Positions 8,110 to 17,626 of a DNA stretch of 51,228 bases are shown in pieces; the stretch's first letter is position 1; each line of letters begins with the position of its first letter. This stretch comes from CAZYYO01 sp964650965 (lineage in GTDB: Bacteria > Bacillota > Clostridia > Lachnospirales > Lachnospiraceae): contig CAZYYO010000009.1 of NCBI GenBank assembly GCA_964650965.1, positions 1 through 51,228 on the forward strand, in the 5' to 3' direction. The position numbers and the translations under genes were made by a program. The notes below the pieces were generated by a model that searched no databases, was not told where the DNA came from, and saw nothing but the letters and a program-made list of their open reading frames with translations.

Positions 8110-10205
8110 TATCTAATCTCTTCCCAATATATTTCAATTTTATCTTCCGGTTGTAATGGAGAGGAATAATTACAATCCATTCCATTTATTTTCGTTATAA
8201 TTGCTCTTCCATTTCCATTATGAATATCAAAATCAATCATTGGAAATACATCTACAAATATGTAGTCTTTCTTCCCCTGCAAGAGAATTTCTTCTCCATT
8301 TACACTTACATAGAAGCTGCTGGCAGGCTCTGTAGATATTGGTGTTTCTTCCTCTGTTGCTGTCTCAGGCTGTGGGGTTTGTATCACACTTCCCACCGAA
8401 GCACTCGTCGCGGGTTCCGCTTCTGGCTTCGGAAACTCCGGCAAATGATTACTTACTGTCCAATCAATGGAGAAGTTCTCATAAATCAAGGTGTCTAAAT
8501 CAGCTGGGCGGTTATTTACCAAAATCTCATGATTCTCATCCACGATTACATCCATAAATTCTGCCAGCTGACCTACCGTATAGAAGCTTCTGGTCTCAAT
8601 GACATCCTGTTGTTTAATCTGATAGCTTCCTGGTTCTAAGCTTCCATTTACTTCAACGAATTTTGGGCAGGAAATCCTCTGACCACATACCATAAAGGTC
8701 ACATAGCTGGAAGCATATTCCTCTAGCTGCTCAATGGTGCATACCGCATCCTCTCCCTGCGTGGATGGGGAAATGGTAATATCACAATTGGATTCTAAGC
8801 GGGTATTCATTCCCACTGGTTGTCCATTCATGGTAACCACTGCCGACTCCCCCTCTGTTCCTCTGGTCATGCGGGAGATTCCATTTACCATATATTGTAA
8901 TTCGCTGCCTCTTCTTGGAAATAACTCTTCGGTAGAAAATCCTGCCTGCATTGCTGCATCCACAATCGTCAAATGACCATTATCATACAGCTTCATCATT
9001 TCATCATTAAAATGAATCATGATAAAATTATTCTTCTGCTCATAATAATTCATACAGATTCCAATTGGTGTCACTAAGAGAGGGTCCTTCTTGATTTCCT
9101 TCTGTTCAAAGGTAATATTCTTCATTACCTCTTCCCCTCGTAAAGCTACACGTTCCGGTACAATCTCCAGCTTTTCTGCCAGTGACTGGGTGAATCCATG
9201 AACCTTGCCGCCACCACCAACAATAAAGGCTGCACTAACGGATTTATCTCCATTTAATTCCTTAATCTTATCTGCCACCTCTGTGGTAATCCGTTCCATC
9301 ACCGGATTCACCAGCTCCCATACCTGGGCTGCAGGCATGGTATGACTAATTCCCATAATATCTTCATAAGTGATTTCATTTTGATTGGAGGAATCTCGCT
9401 TAATCTGCTCTGCAGTTGCAAAATCCACCAGGTATTCCTGTACAATGGTCTCGGTAATCTCATCTCCGGCATTGGGAATCATGCCATAAGCAATAATGCT
9501 TCCATCTCTGGTAATACAGATATCAGAGGTTCCTGCTCCCACATCCACCAGGGCAATATTTAACATTCTGAAATTCTCCGGAATTGCCACGTTAATTGCT
9601 GCAATTGGCTCCAACGTAAGATTTGCCACCTGCAGATTTGCCTGTTCCGCCGCAGAATACAGACCATCTACTACATCCTCCGGAAGAAAGGTTACAATAA
9701 TAACTTCCTCTATCTTGGTAGCTTTATGCCCCTGCAGGCTGGAAAAAAGCTCTCCATTGAGGTAATACTTCATCACCGAATATCCAACACAATAGAATTT
9801 GTAAGTATCGTTGGATTCCTCTCGCAGAAGCTTCTGTGCCTCATCTACTCCCATAAGATCCAGGGTATGCAGGTCTTCCCCACTTACCACCGTTTCCTCC
9901 GGATACTCATATGATACCTTGGTGGTAATAGTACGAAGCACTCGACCAGCGGCTGCGATGCACACCTGGCTAAGAGGCATGGCAATCTGTTCCTCCAGCT
10001 GCTGCTTCACCTGACCGATGGTTTTCGCCACACGATGAATATCATGAATCTGCCCATCAATCATAGCCCGGGTCTCATGCTCTACATTGCATTGAGCTAT
10101 TACATGAAATCCATCTTCTGTTAGCTGTCCTACGGTCCCAACCACATTTCTGGTTCCAATATCCAGACCAAATACAAAATCCTGTAATTGATTATCTCCA
10201 CTCAT
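8109..10205 (-). CDS. FtsA-like actin-fold ATPase with a ~300-residue C-terminal extension
   Basis: The actin/Hsp70-fold ATPase motifs are clear: phosphate-1 GLDIGT at 13-18, phosphate-2 DVGAGTSD at 221-228 and an adenosine loop with GGGG near 330. The core resembles FtsA/PilM, which tether cytoskeletal or secretion machinery to the membrane. True FtsA proteins end soon after the core, but here residues about 390-698 add beta-rich segments interrupted by an acidic Pro/Thr/Glu linker (about 600-630). No clear C-terminal amphipathic membrane helix is visible. It sits in a coaE-ftsA-like-yycJ operon, away from ftsZ. Function inferred only to the level of the fold. Confidence 0.82.
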   Translation of the reverse strand: MSGDNQLQDFVFGLDIGTRNVVGTVGQLTEDGFHVIAQCNVEHETRAMIDGQIHDIHRVAKTIGQVKQQLEEQIAMPLSQVCIAAAGRVLRTITTKVSYEYPEETVVSGEDLHTLDLMGVDEAQKLLREESNDTYKFYCVGYSVMKYYLNGELFSSLQGHKATKIEEVIIVTFLPEDVVDGLYSAAEQANLQVANLTLEPIAAINVAIPENFRMLNIALVDVGAGTSDICITRDGSIIAYGMIPNAGDEITETIVQEYLVDFATAEQIKRDSSNQNEITYEDIMGISHTMPAAQVWELVNPVMERITTEVADKIKELNGDKSVSAAFIVGGGGKVHGFTQSLAEKLEIVPERVALRGEEVMKNITFEQKEIKKDPLLVTPIGICMNYYEQKNNFIMIHFNDEMMKLYDNGHLTIVDAAMQAGFSTEELFPRRGSELQYMVNGISRMTRGTEGESAVVTMNGQPVGMNTRLESNCDITISPSTQGEDAVCTIEQLEEYASSYVTFMVCGQRISCPKFVEVNGSLEPGSYQIKQQDVIETRSFYTVGQLAEFMDVIVDENHEILVNNRPADLDTLIYENFSIDWTVSNHLPEFPKPEAEPATSASVGSVIQTPQPETATEEETPISTEPASSFYVSVNGEEILLQGKKDYIFVDVFPMIDFDIHNGNGRAIITKINGMDCNYSSPLQPEDKIEIYWEEIR

Positions 10206-10208
10206 GTC

Positions 10209-10832
10209 TTATTCTCCCAATTCCAATATCAATCTATCAATTTGAGCATAGGTTGCTTCGATAGAGCCGCTGTTATCAATGACTCTTTTACAATGCTTCA
10301 AAAATTCCTGTTCAGACAGCTGACTATCTAAAATTTGCTGTATTTTATCCTGGGAATATCCACGGCTTTCCTTTAGACGCACTCGGCGAATGTCCTCTGT
10401 GGTGTAAATGTACCATAATTCGTCACAGAGCTGGTCGTAATGCTCCTCTATCAAAAGTGCCGCTTCTAAAAAGAAATATGGATGTATTCCTTCTGCTTTT
10501 TCCTGTTTTACCATTTCTAGTACCTGCTGTTTCACTGCCGGGTGAATCATCTGGTTCACACGAAGCCGTTTATCCGGATCTGCAAACATTTCTGCTGCCA
10601 TGCGAGCCTTATCAATCTCACCGGATGCGTCTAGAATTCCATGGGACATATTGTTCTCTGAAGATGGGGTAAACACAGCAACAATGTCCGGGAAGCAAAT
10701 ACTGTCCGATTTCAACAGTTCCTTTGCCACCTCATCTGCCTGAACAATCACACTGTTATATTGTTCCTGCAAATATTGCAATATTGCACTTTTCCCTGCT
10801 CCAACGCCGCCTGTAATTCCAATAAACTTCAT
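10209..10832 (-). CDS. coaE: dephospho-CoA kinase
   Basis: Catalyses the last step of coenzyme A synthesis, phosphorylating dephospho-CoA. The P-loop GVGAGKS is at residues 9-15 and the family motifs QADEVAKELL, MIHPAV and LLIEEHYD follow. At 207 residues the length is normal. GGAGGG lies just before the ATG. A candidate promoter with a perfect TATAAT lies at 10862-10867 in minus orientation, overlapping the polA terminator. The stop is 3 bp from the downstream FtsA-like start. Confidence 0.95.
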   Translation of the reverse strand: MKFIGITGGVGAGKSAILQYLQEQYNSVIVQADEVAKELLKSDSICFPDIVAVFTPSSENNMSHGILDASGEIDKARMAAEMFADPDKRLRVNQMIHPAVKQQVLEMVKQEKAEGIHPYFFLEAALLIEEHYDQLCDELWYIYTTEDIRRVRLKESRGYSQDKIQQILDSQLSEQEFLKHCKRVIDNSGSIEATYAQIDRLILELGE

Positions 10833-10861
10833 GTTCCCTCCACAAATACATAGGTAAATGC

Positions 10862-10890
10862 ATTATACCATTTCTTTTGGTAAAAAAAAA
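10862..10890 (-). promoter_or_regulatory. candidate promoter of coaE
   Basis: On the minus strand a perfect TATAAT (10862-10867) lies 29 bases before the coaE ATG. The -35 region is only a T-run that doubles as the U-tract of the polA terminator. Its location just after a terminator makes a new start plausible, but the -35 match is poor. Confidence 0.4.
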
Positions 10891-10919
10891 GAAGTATGTA
10901 GCTTATTTGTACATACTCC
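10882..10919 (-). terminator. rho-independent terminator of polA
   Basis: Minus-strand stem GGAGTATGTA / TACATACTTC (one G-U pair) with a 9-base loop, followed by a run of nine T. It lies 16 bases past the polA stop. Confidence 0.85.
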
Positions 10920-10935
10920 TTTGATTATTTTCTAT

Positions 10936-13566
10936 CTATTTTGCTTCATACCAGTCATACCCGGTATGCATATCAATTTCCAGGGAAACCGCCAGGTCTG
11001 CTGCCTGCTCCATTTCTTCCTGAAGGATTTGTTCTACTTTAGAAAGTTCTTCTTCCTTGGCTTCAATCAGCAGTTCATCATGCACCTGCAGGATTAATCT
11101 CGAGGCTAAGCCTTCCTTCCTTAAGCGGTCATGAACCTTCACCATAGCAATCTTAATAATATCTGCTGCAGTACCCTGAATGGGGGAATTCATTGCCACA
11201 CGTTCCCCGAAGGAACGCTGCATAAAGTTGCTGGAGGACAGTTCCGGTACCGGACGTCTCCTGCCAAATAATGTGGTAACGTATCCTTTCTCCTTGGCAT
11301 CACTAACCAGGGTATCCAAAAACACCTTCATCTTAGGATATGCCACGAAATAATCGTCAATATATTTCTGGGCTTCCTTCTTTGTAATGCTCAGATCCTG
11401 GCTCAGTCCAAAGGAGCTGATTCCATATACAATTCCGAAGTTTACTGCCTTGGCATTTCTACGCTGCAGGTCTGTAACCTCTTCAAAGGGCGTATGGAAT
11501 ACCAGTGCTGCCGTAGAGCGGTGAATATCCTTGTTCTGCTGATAAGCATCAATCAGATTCTCATCCCCTGACATATGAGCTAACACCCTTAGCTCAATCT
11601 GGGAATAATCTGCATCTACAAAGACATATCCCGGCTTTGGAAGAAATACCTTACGAATCAGCTTCCCTAATTCCATTCGAATGGGAATATTCTGAAGGTT
11701 AGGTTCCGTGCTGCTGATTCTTCCTGTGGCGGTTACCGTTTGTTGGAAGGTGGAGTGCACCCTTCCATCCTCCTGGATACAGTTTCCCAATCCATCTGCA
11801 TAGGTAGATTTTAGCTTGGTCAGCTGACGGTACTCTAAGATGTCCGATACAATAGGATATTCTCCTGCCAGCTTTTCTAATACATCCGCTGCTGTGGAAT
11901 ATCCTGTTTTGGTTTTCTTGCCGTTAGGTAGCTGAAGCTTTTCAAACAAAATGACTCCCAGCTGCTTTGGAGAATTAATGTTGAAGCTTTCCCCTGCCTG
12001 CTCATAGATAGTCTTCTCCAGTTCTTGAATACGAATGGAAAGCTTCTCCCCATAAGCTGTCAAAGCCGCAGCATCCATTGCAATACCATCCTGCTCCATG
12101 TCATTTAACGTATATATCAGTGGAAGTTCAATTTCCTCGTATAAATGGTACATGCCCATTTCCTGCAGTTCTTCACAGATTTTCTCCTGACAAGCTCTGG
12201 CTGTGTATGCTTCATAACAGCAATAGGTACACATTTCCTCAGGCTTCTCTTCCCAGGCCTTGTCCCAGGAAATTTTACCAAATAAATCTCCGAAATCCGG
12301 GACCATCAGCCCTAAATATTCCTTGGCAAGGTCATCCACCGGATAGCTGTTCTTTAAGGGATTTACCAGATAAGCTGCCACTCCTGCGTCGAAGGTGTTA
12401 CTGCGATACTTCTGGTCAATAGGCACCAGCTTCAGCAGTTTCTTCAAATCCATGGTACACAGCATATTGCCCTTGGCCACCAAATCTGACAGCTTTTGGA
12501 CAAGGTAGTCTTTGGTGACAAATCCCATGGCATATATCAGAAAGGTATCTTCTCCATTTGACACAGATATACCATAGAACTTCTCCTGTTCCTGATAGAT
12601 GCCTACGCCAAAAGTTCCCTGCATTTTGTCAAAAATCTCTTCTACCTTTCCAAAATCATTTACAATTTGAAAATGCTCCTCCGCATCATTGCTAGGAGAT
12701 GTCATATCAAATCTGGGGAGTAAATTCTTAAATTCCCATTCCTTGCACAGCAAATATGCTTCCTGGGTATATAAATTCTCCAACTTGGCCTGCTGCAGGT
12801 CATAGTCTATTTCACTGTGAACATTAATGGTGGCAAGCTCCTTGCTCATCACAGCCTGGTCATAATATTCCTGAAGATTGGCAGAGGCTCTTGGTGGCTT
12901 TAATTCTGCAGCATGCTCGTGAGCACTTTCAATAGAATGATAGCTGGCAATAATATTCGTTGCCGTCTTCTCACCAATTCCCGGAACGCCGGGAATATTA
13001 TCTGCCGTATCTCCCATCAATGCCTTCACATCGATAAATTCCGTGGGTGTTACCTGATATCGTTCCTGCACATCTTTGGCATAATAATTCTCAATTTCGG
13101 TTCCTGTCTTCTTGGTTTTGGGAATGCTGATTTTAATATGCTCTGTGGCTAGCTGTAGCAGATCTCGGTCACCGGACACAATGGTAACCTCCATGCCCAT
13201 CTCCTCTGCCCGTTTTCCCAGGGTGCCCAGCAAATCATCTGCCTCAAAACCTGGCTTCTCCACAATGGTAACTCCCATAGCCGTTAGCATTTGCTTCATC
13301 ATGGGAACCTGCATCCGAAGCTCTGGTGCCATAGGTTTTCTGGTGCCCTTATAAGCTTCGTACATCTTATGGCGAAAGGTAGGAGCATGAACGTCAAAGG
13401 CTACTGTCAAATAATCCGGCTGCTCCACTTCCATAATCTTAAACATCATATTAAGGAAGCCATAAACTGCATTAGTATGAAGTCCCTCTGAATTGGTTAA
13501 ATCAGGCAGTCCAAAAAATGCCCGGTTTAATATACTGTGTCCATCAATTAATAATAATTTCTTCAT
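10936..13566 (-). CDS. polA: DNA polymerase I
   Basis: Repair and Okazaki-fragment polymerase. Domains in order are a 5' nuclease (about 1-290, with SGDRDLLQLA and KALMGDTADNIPG), a 3'-5' exonuclease-like fold (about 300-470) and the polymerase (about 480-876) with motif A DYSQIELR, motif B RRNAKAVNFG and motif C VHDELL. The exonuclease acidic residues are not recognisable, as in many Firmicutes PolA, so proofreading is probably absent. I start at the ATG at 13566, which overlaps the aminopeptidase stop as ATGA, giving 876 residues; a TTG nine codons upstream is less likely because it lies in the neighbour's coding sequence. Confidence 0.95.
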   Translation of the reverse strand: MKKLLLIDGHSILNRAFFGLPDLTNSEGLHTNAVYGFLNMMFKIMEVEQPDYLTVAFDVHAPTFRHKMYEAYKGTRKPMAPELRMQVPMMKQMLTAMGVTIVEKPGFEADDLLGTLGKRAEEMGMEVTIVSGDRDLLQLATEHIKISIPKTKKTGTEIENYYAKDVQERYQVTPTEFIDVKALMGDTADNIPGVPGIGEKTATNIIASYHSIESAHEHAAELKPPRASANLQEYYDQAVMSKELATINVHSEIDYDLQQAKLENLYTQEAYLLCKEWEFKNLLPRFDMTSPSNDAEEHFQIVNDFGKVEEIFDKMQGTFGVGIYQEQEKFYGISVSNGEDTFLIYAMGFVTKDYLVQKLSDLVAKGNMLCTMDLKKLLKLVPIDQKYRSNTFDAGVAAYLVNPLKNSYPVDDLAKEYLGLMVPDFGDLFGKISWDKAWEEKPEEMCTYCCYEAYTARACQEKICEELQEMGMYHLYEEIELPLIYTLNDMEQDGIAMDAAALTAYGEKLSIRIQELEKTIYEQAGESFNINSPKQLGVILFEKLQLPNGKKTKTGYSTAADVLEKLAGEYPIVSDILEYRQLTKLKSTYADGLGNCIQEDGRVHSTFQQTVTATGRISSTEPNLQNIPIRMELGKLIRKVFLPKPGYVFVDADYSQIELRVLAHMSGDENLIDAYQQNKDIHRSTAALVFHTPFEEVTDLQRRNAKAVNFGIVYGISSFGLSQDLSITKKEAQKYIDDYFVAYPKMKVFLDTLVSDAKEKGYVTTLFGRRRPVPELSSSNFMQRSFGERVAMNSPIQGTAADIIKIAMVKVHDRLRKEGLASRLILQVHDELLIEAKEEELSKVEQILQEEMEQAADLAVSLEIDMHTGYDWYEAK

Positions 13567-15383
13567 ATTGGTTTTGTTATCTCCTTTAACCAAGCCTTTT
13601 CCTCCAAGGGAAGATAAGGGGATATTTTCTCATATACACTGCTGTGATATGCATTTAACTGCTGTCGCTCCCTGTCACTTAACAGGTTCTTATCAATGGC
13701 ATCTAAGTCAAATGGAGCAAAGGTCAGAGGTTCAAAGGACAAAAACTGTCCATACTCCGTCTTTTCATCCAGGACACATAGCAGCTCATTCTCCAGACGA
13801 ATTCCAAAGGCTCCTTCTATATATAGCCCTGGTTCATCTGTGGTAATCATGCCCGGCTCTATAGGTGTGGTATCTCCATCCTTGGGAATCCTCCACCGAA
13901 AGGCATTGGGGCCTTCATGTACATTTAAAATATGTCCCACACCATGTCCCGTTCCGCAACGATAATCCAAACCCATGTCCCATACCGGTCCTCTGGCCAG
14001 CACATCCAGGTTTTGTCCACAGCATCCTACTGGAAACTTGGCTGCTGCCAGCCTTAAGTTGCAGCGAAGTACTGTGGTATAATATTCCACCATTTCACGG
14101 GTTAAGGTGCCTAGTGCAATGGTTCTGGTAATATCTGTGGTTCCCTCCAGATAATGACCGCCGGAATCCACCAGCAGAAATCCTGTAGGTTCCAGGACAC
14201 TGTACTGCTCTGGGGTTGCGCTATAATGCATCATGGCTCCATTGGCTCCATATGCACAGATGGTATCAAAGCTTACATCTATAAAATGCTCCTGACTGGC
14301 TCTGCATTCTAGGAGATACTCTGATGCTGACCATTCATCTAGTCTTTCTTCTTGAGAATTATCCGCTGCAGCTTGTGCCATTTTATGCTTTACATAATAC
14401 AGAAATCTGGTAAATGCTACACCATCTCGTATGTGAGCTTTTTTTGTGTTAGCAATTTCCACCGGATTTTTCACAGAACGCATCAGCTCTGATGGATTGG
14501 GTTTGGAAATCACTTCCACATCCTTAGGCAAATGTTCAAAGAGCTGTTCATTGATAATATGCTCATCTAACAGTATGTGATGTCCTGATAGCGTTGGAAG
14601 CTCCTGATAAATGGCCGCATATGGTCTCATCTTCACCGTACATTCGGTGAGATAATCTGTCACCTTCTGGGAAAGACAGCGTTCATCCACATACAGAATT
14701 ACTTCTGTAAAGGATATCCACAAATAGGACAGAAACACCGGCACATGGCTAATATCATTGCCTCTTAGATTCAAAATCCAGGCAATATCATATAGGCAAT
14801 TAATCAGATGACCATCTGCATGCTCCTGCTTCATCTTCTCACGGATTCTTCTGATTTTATCTTCTGCGCTCTCTCCGGCATATTCCATGGGAAGAATCCA
14901 AATAGGCTGCGCGGGCAGCTGTGGTCGCTCCTCCCAGATGATATCAATCAAATCCTCTGAGGTATACAGTCTGCCTGATACTTCTCTGGCAATCTTCTCA
15001 TAGCCTTTTGCCGCGGTAACATTCATGCATCGTCCATCAAAGCCAATGCAGCCGTGTTCTGGCAACTTTTCCTTCACATATTCCAAAACGGTAGGTACCC
15101 CTTCTTCCCCCATGGGAAAAAGCTTTACCTGGGTTCCCTGAAGCTGTCTGGCCGCCTGGATAAAGTATCTTCCATCGGTCCAAAGTCCTGCCTCATCCTC
15201 TGTTATCACAGCGCATCCTGCAGAACCGGTAAAGCCTGTGATAAATGCCCGTTCCTTAAAATAATCTCCCACATATTCAGAGGTATGATAATCTGAGGTG
15301 GGAACAATATAGATATCTATCTTTCGTTGCTGCATTAAAATGCGAAGCTGCTGGATTCTTTCGTCAATGGTAGTATGACTCAT
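13563..15383 (-). CDS. Xaa-Pro aminopeptidase (aminopeptidase P, family M24B)
   Basis: Removes the N-terminal residue before proline; cytoplasmic two-metal peptidase of 606 residues. Two creatinase-like N-terminal domains precede the pita-bread catalytic domain. The metal ligands are visible: Asp in LVDSGG, Asp in GTTDITRT, His in GTGHGVGH, Glu in TTDEPGLY and Glu in RLENELL. The length matches the long three-domain form found in Lachnospiraceae and eukaryotes. Its stop overlaps polA (ATGA), so expression of the two is linked. Confidence 0.94.
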   Translation of the reverse strand: MSHTTIDERIQQLRILMQQRKIDIYIVPTSDYHTSEYVGDYFKERAFITGFTGSAGCAVITEDEAGLWTDGRYFIQAARQLQGTQVKLFPMGEEGVPTVLEYVKEKLPEHGCIGFDGRCMNVTAAKGYEKIAREVSGRLYTSEDLIDIIWEERPQLPAQPIWILPMEYAGESAEDKIRRIREKMKQEHADGHLINCLYDIAWILNLRGNDISHVPVFLSYLWISFTEVILYVDERCLSQKVTDYLTECTVKMRPYAAIYQELPTLSGHHILLDEHIINEQLFEHLPKDVEVISKPNPSELMRSVKNPVEIANTKKAHIRDGVAFTRFLYYVKHKMAQAAADNSQEERLDEWSASEYLLECRASQEHFIDVSFDTICAYGANGAMMHYSATPEQYSVLEPTGFLLVDSGGHYLEGTTDITRTIALGTLTREMVEYYTTVLRCNLRLAAAKFPVGCCGQNLDVLARGPVWDMGLDYRCGTGHGVGHILNVHEGPNAFRWRIPKDGDTTPIEPGMITTDEPGLYIEGAFGIRLENELLCVLDEKTEYGQFLSFEPLTFAPFDLDAIDKNLLSDRERQQLNAYHSSVYEKISPYLPLEEKAWLKEITKPI

Positions 15384-15531
15384 AGCTGATTCCTATATCC
15401 TTTCCTGACAAAACAGTGTGCTTTGTCCATGAAACATAATACGTTCTTAGTTTATCACTGGCAGGACATATTTTCCACAACTATTATAAATCCAGTGCAT
15501 CCTGTGGCATTCATAAGACCACAGATTCCTC

Positions 15532-15633
15532 TCAAGCAGCTACATACTCCTGATAATCATTCTCATCTGCAAACAGCATATATCTTCCTTCTACCAATCC
15601 CATATAACCTGTTTCTACATGATATCCCTTCAT
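15532..15633 (-). CDS. small conserved-looking ORF, 33 residues
   Basis: ATG at 15631-15633 to TGA at 15532-15534 encodes a 33-residue acidic, aromatic-rich peptide beginning MKGYHVETGYMGLVEGRYML and ending in QEYVAA. I recall similar short proteins near housekeeping genes in Lachnospiraceae but cannot name a family. The presumed ribosome binding site GGGGTG lies 7 bases upstream and falls inside the 3' arm of a long hairpin (15639-15703), which may control translation. It fills much of the 344-bp interval between the aminopeptidase and c-di-GMP genes. No signal peptide or membrane segment is seen. Confidence 0.55.
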   Translation of the reverse strand: MKGYHVETGYMGLVEGRYMLFADENDYQEYVAA

Positions 15634-15638
15634 AATAA

Positions 15639-15703
15639 ACACCCCGTATGCTTTCTTAAGTATTTGCGTTTCTTTGTTATACTTAATTTAGCATCCGGGG
15701 TGT
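15639..15703 (-). promoter_or_regulatory. 65-nt imperfect palindrome masking the small ORF's ribosome binding site
   Basis: Pairing is 8 bp (ACACCCCG/CGGGGTGT), one mismatch, 5 bp, a symmetric 3-base internal loop, then 8 bp (TTAAGTAT/ATACTTAA at the core), around a 15-base loop. In minus orientation it starts 25 bases past the EAL-GGDEF stop and ends 5 bases before the small ORF. No convincing U-tract follows, so a plain terminator is less likely than a leader structure. Confidence 0.6.
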
Positions 15704-15727
15704 ACGATTATTTGAACACGCATTGTG

Positions 15728-17467
15728 TTATATTACTTGAATACTGTTTCCTTTTTCTTTCTTTGCAGCTTTTTTCAGCTTTGCCACCTTTTTGGAGAAT
15801 TCATCTAAGGTACCAAAGGACTTCTCCCGATTTGTTATAATCGCAATAGATATGGATGCAATCGGGAAGGTCTCTGATAAGCCGTTTCGATTTCTAGAAT
15901 CGATGTACCCTCTGTCCCAGTCTGTTTTGGAATAAAGTTCTCCGATTTGGTTGGCAAATAATTTCTGAATTTGCTTACACTTCTCTTCTAGCTCATAGTG
16001 GTTGGCAATAATCACAAAATCATCTCCCCCTACATGTCCGATAAATTCCTCATGAACACAATATTCCTTCATACAGGAAACCACCTTCTTAATCATAATA
16101 TCCCCATTATTAAAGCCATAGGCATCATTGTATGCCTTGAAATTATCCAAATCCAGATAGGCAATGGAAAAGGGCTGTCCGGCATTAATACAGCGGCTGA
16201 CACGTTCTTCAATAGACTTGTTACCAGGAAGACCGGTGAGAGGATTTTTCTTCTCTGCAATTCCCACCTGAATGGAAATGGAAGCCTGGAGAAGCTTTTT
16301 GACGCTGACACAGCCGATACATTTTCTATGATCTGTTATTACCACCTCATCATAAATATGGTCTTCATCCCGTCCCATCGCCAGCTGGGATACCAGCACA
16401 ATAGAGAAATCTCCGTCCACCTCTAAAAAGTCTCGGTCCATTATTTTCTCCACCGTCTTCTTCATATTAATGGTATAACCATATCGACCACCAAACAAAT
16501 CATTAACACAGCTTCTAGTAACTACCCCTATGGAATACCCCCGTTCATCTACCACTGTAACCATGCGACATTCTCTATGCTTATGAAAATATTCATATAC
16601 TTCCTCTGCTTTCTGATTTTGTGTAACGCAAGGATTTTTTTCGCAGATATCGCTTACCCGGTCCCACACCAGTACCTGATGATTCTCCTTGTCATGTACC
16701 TTGTGCAGACGTTTGATTTCATTTCTTATATTAGAGGAAATATCCCGAATACACCGGTCTGGGCGCTGAAGATAGTAGCCCTGACCAAATGGTATCTCTA
16801 GTTCAATGAGGGTAGACAATTCATCATAGGTTTCGATGCCTTCCGCAATTAACAAGATATTAGAGCTTTTACAAAAGGTTGCAAAGCTCTTCACCATATT
16901 ATATTTCACACTATCCTTATCAATGTTTTGAATAATAGACATATCAATCTTAAGGTAATGGGGCCGCAGCGACATGACCCGTCCAATTCCGGAGTATTCC
17001 ACACCAAAATCATCAATGGCCAGCTGATATCCCTGATTCTTATAATGCTCCACAATTTTGCAGAACACCTCCGGGTCCTTAATGGAGGTACGCTCCGTCA
17101 CCTCAAAAACCACCTGTTCCGGCTCCATTTGGTTCTTCTTCAAATATTCCTCTGTCATTCCCCGCTGAAATTTCTCATCCCGAAGCACCTCAGGGTCTAC
17201 ATTCAGAAAAAGCTTACAATTTCTAATCTGTCCAGCAGCTGCTTTGATGCCTTTTTTTCTGCAGATTTCCTCTAGCCGCCATACCTGTTTTTCCACTTCT
17301 GCTATCTGAAACAGTTCATCAATTCTCAAATGGCTGTCTATGGTAATACGACTTAATGCTTCATAGGCTAATACCGTACCAGTCTCCAAGGAAACAATAG
17401 GCTGAAACACCGGATATATTGCCTTTTGTTCTAAAATGGTATACAGCTCATCCTTCGCTAACATCAT
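15728..17467 (-). CDS. c-di-GMP signalling protein, EAL-CBS-GGDEF architecture
   Basis: A 579-residue cytoplasmic protein with no membrane segments. The N-terminal EAL phosphodiesterase domain (about 10-250) has EAL at 36-38 and then NVDPE, a VTERT glutamate, DDFG, KID, EG and QGYY, so the catalytic set looks intact. A CBS-pair region (about 275-400) follows. The C-terminal cyclase-like domain (about 415-575) has GGDDF in place of GGDEF and no RxxD inhibitory site just before it. The expected activity is c-di-GMP hydrolysis tuned by nucleotide binding to the CBS or GGDDF parts; residual cyclase activity cannot be excluded. The adjacent HD-GYP gene strengthens the signalling context. Confidence 0.9.
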   Translation of the reverse strand: MMLAKDELYTILEQKAIYPVFQPIVSLETGTVLAYEALSRITIDSHLRIDELFQIAEVEKQVWRLEEICRKKGIKAAAGQIRNCKLFLNVDPEVLRDEKFQRGMTEEYLKKNQMEPEQVVFEVTERTSIKDPEVFCKIVEHYKNQGYQLAIDDFGVEYSGIGRVMSLRPHYLKIDMSIIQNIDKDSVKYNMVKSFATFCKSSNILLIAEGIETYDELSTLIELEIPFGQGYYLQRPDRCIRDISSNIRNEIKRLHKVHDKENHQVLVWDRVSDICEKNPCVTQNQKAEEVYEYFHKHRECRMVTVVDERGYSIGVVTRSCVNDLFGGRYGYTINMKKTVEKIMDRDFLEVDGDFSIVLVSQLAMGRDEDHIYDEVVITDHRKCIGCVSVKKLLQASISIQVGIAEKKNPLTGLPGNKSIEERVSRCINAGQPFSIAYLDLDNFKAYNDAYGFNNGDIMIKKVVSCMKEYCVHEEFIGHVGGDDFVIIANHYELEEKCKQIQKLFANQIGELYSKTDWDRGYIDSRNRNGLSETFPIASISIAIITNREKSFGTLDEFSKKVAKLKKAAKKEKGNSIQVI

Positions 17468-17521
17468 ACAGTCATCCTATTTCTATCATATATTTTCATT
17501 ATTTTACACTACTCCTTAATC

Positions 17522-17567
17522 AATAAAAAAAGCCGATGCGGCATATTTTCTATGCACAACATCGACT
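17522..17567 (-). terminator. rho-independent terminator of the HD-GYP gene
   Basis: Minus-strand stem AGTCGATG / CATCGGCT with an inner TGCAT/ATGC helix, followed by TTTTTTATT. It lies about 60 bases past the HD-GYP stop. Confidence 0.8.
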
Positions 17568-17626
17568 ATAAATAATTCGATTGGATTTTGCTATCATCTG
17601 CAGGTAAAAGCATTGTAATACCTTTG

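Noticed and set aside
13567..13593. TTG start adding nine residues to PolA
   Set aside because: The ATG at 13566 overlaps the aminopeptidase stop (ATGA) and gives the normal family N-terminus.
15639..15703. Simple rho-independent terminator of the EAL-GGDEF gene
   Set aside because: No run of T follows in either direction, and the 3' arm holds a ribosome binding site; termination is not excluded but is the weaker reading.
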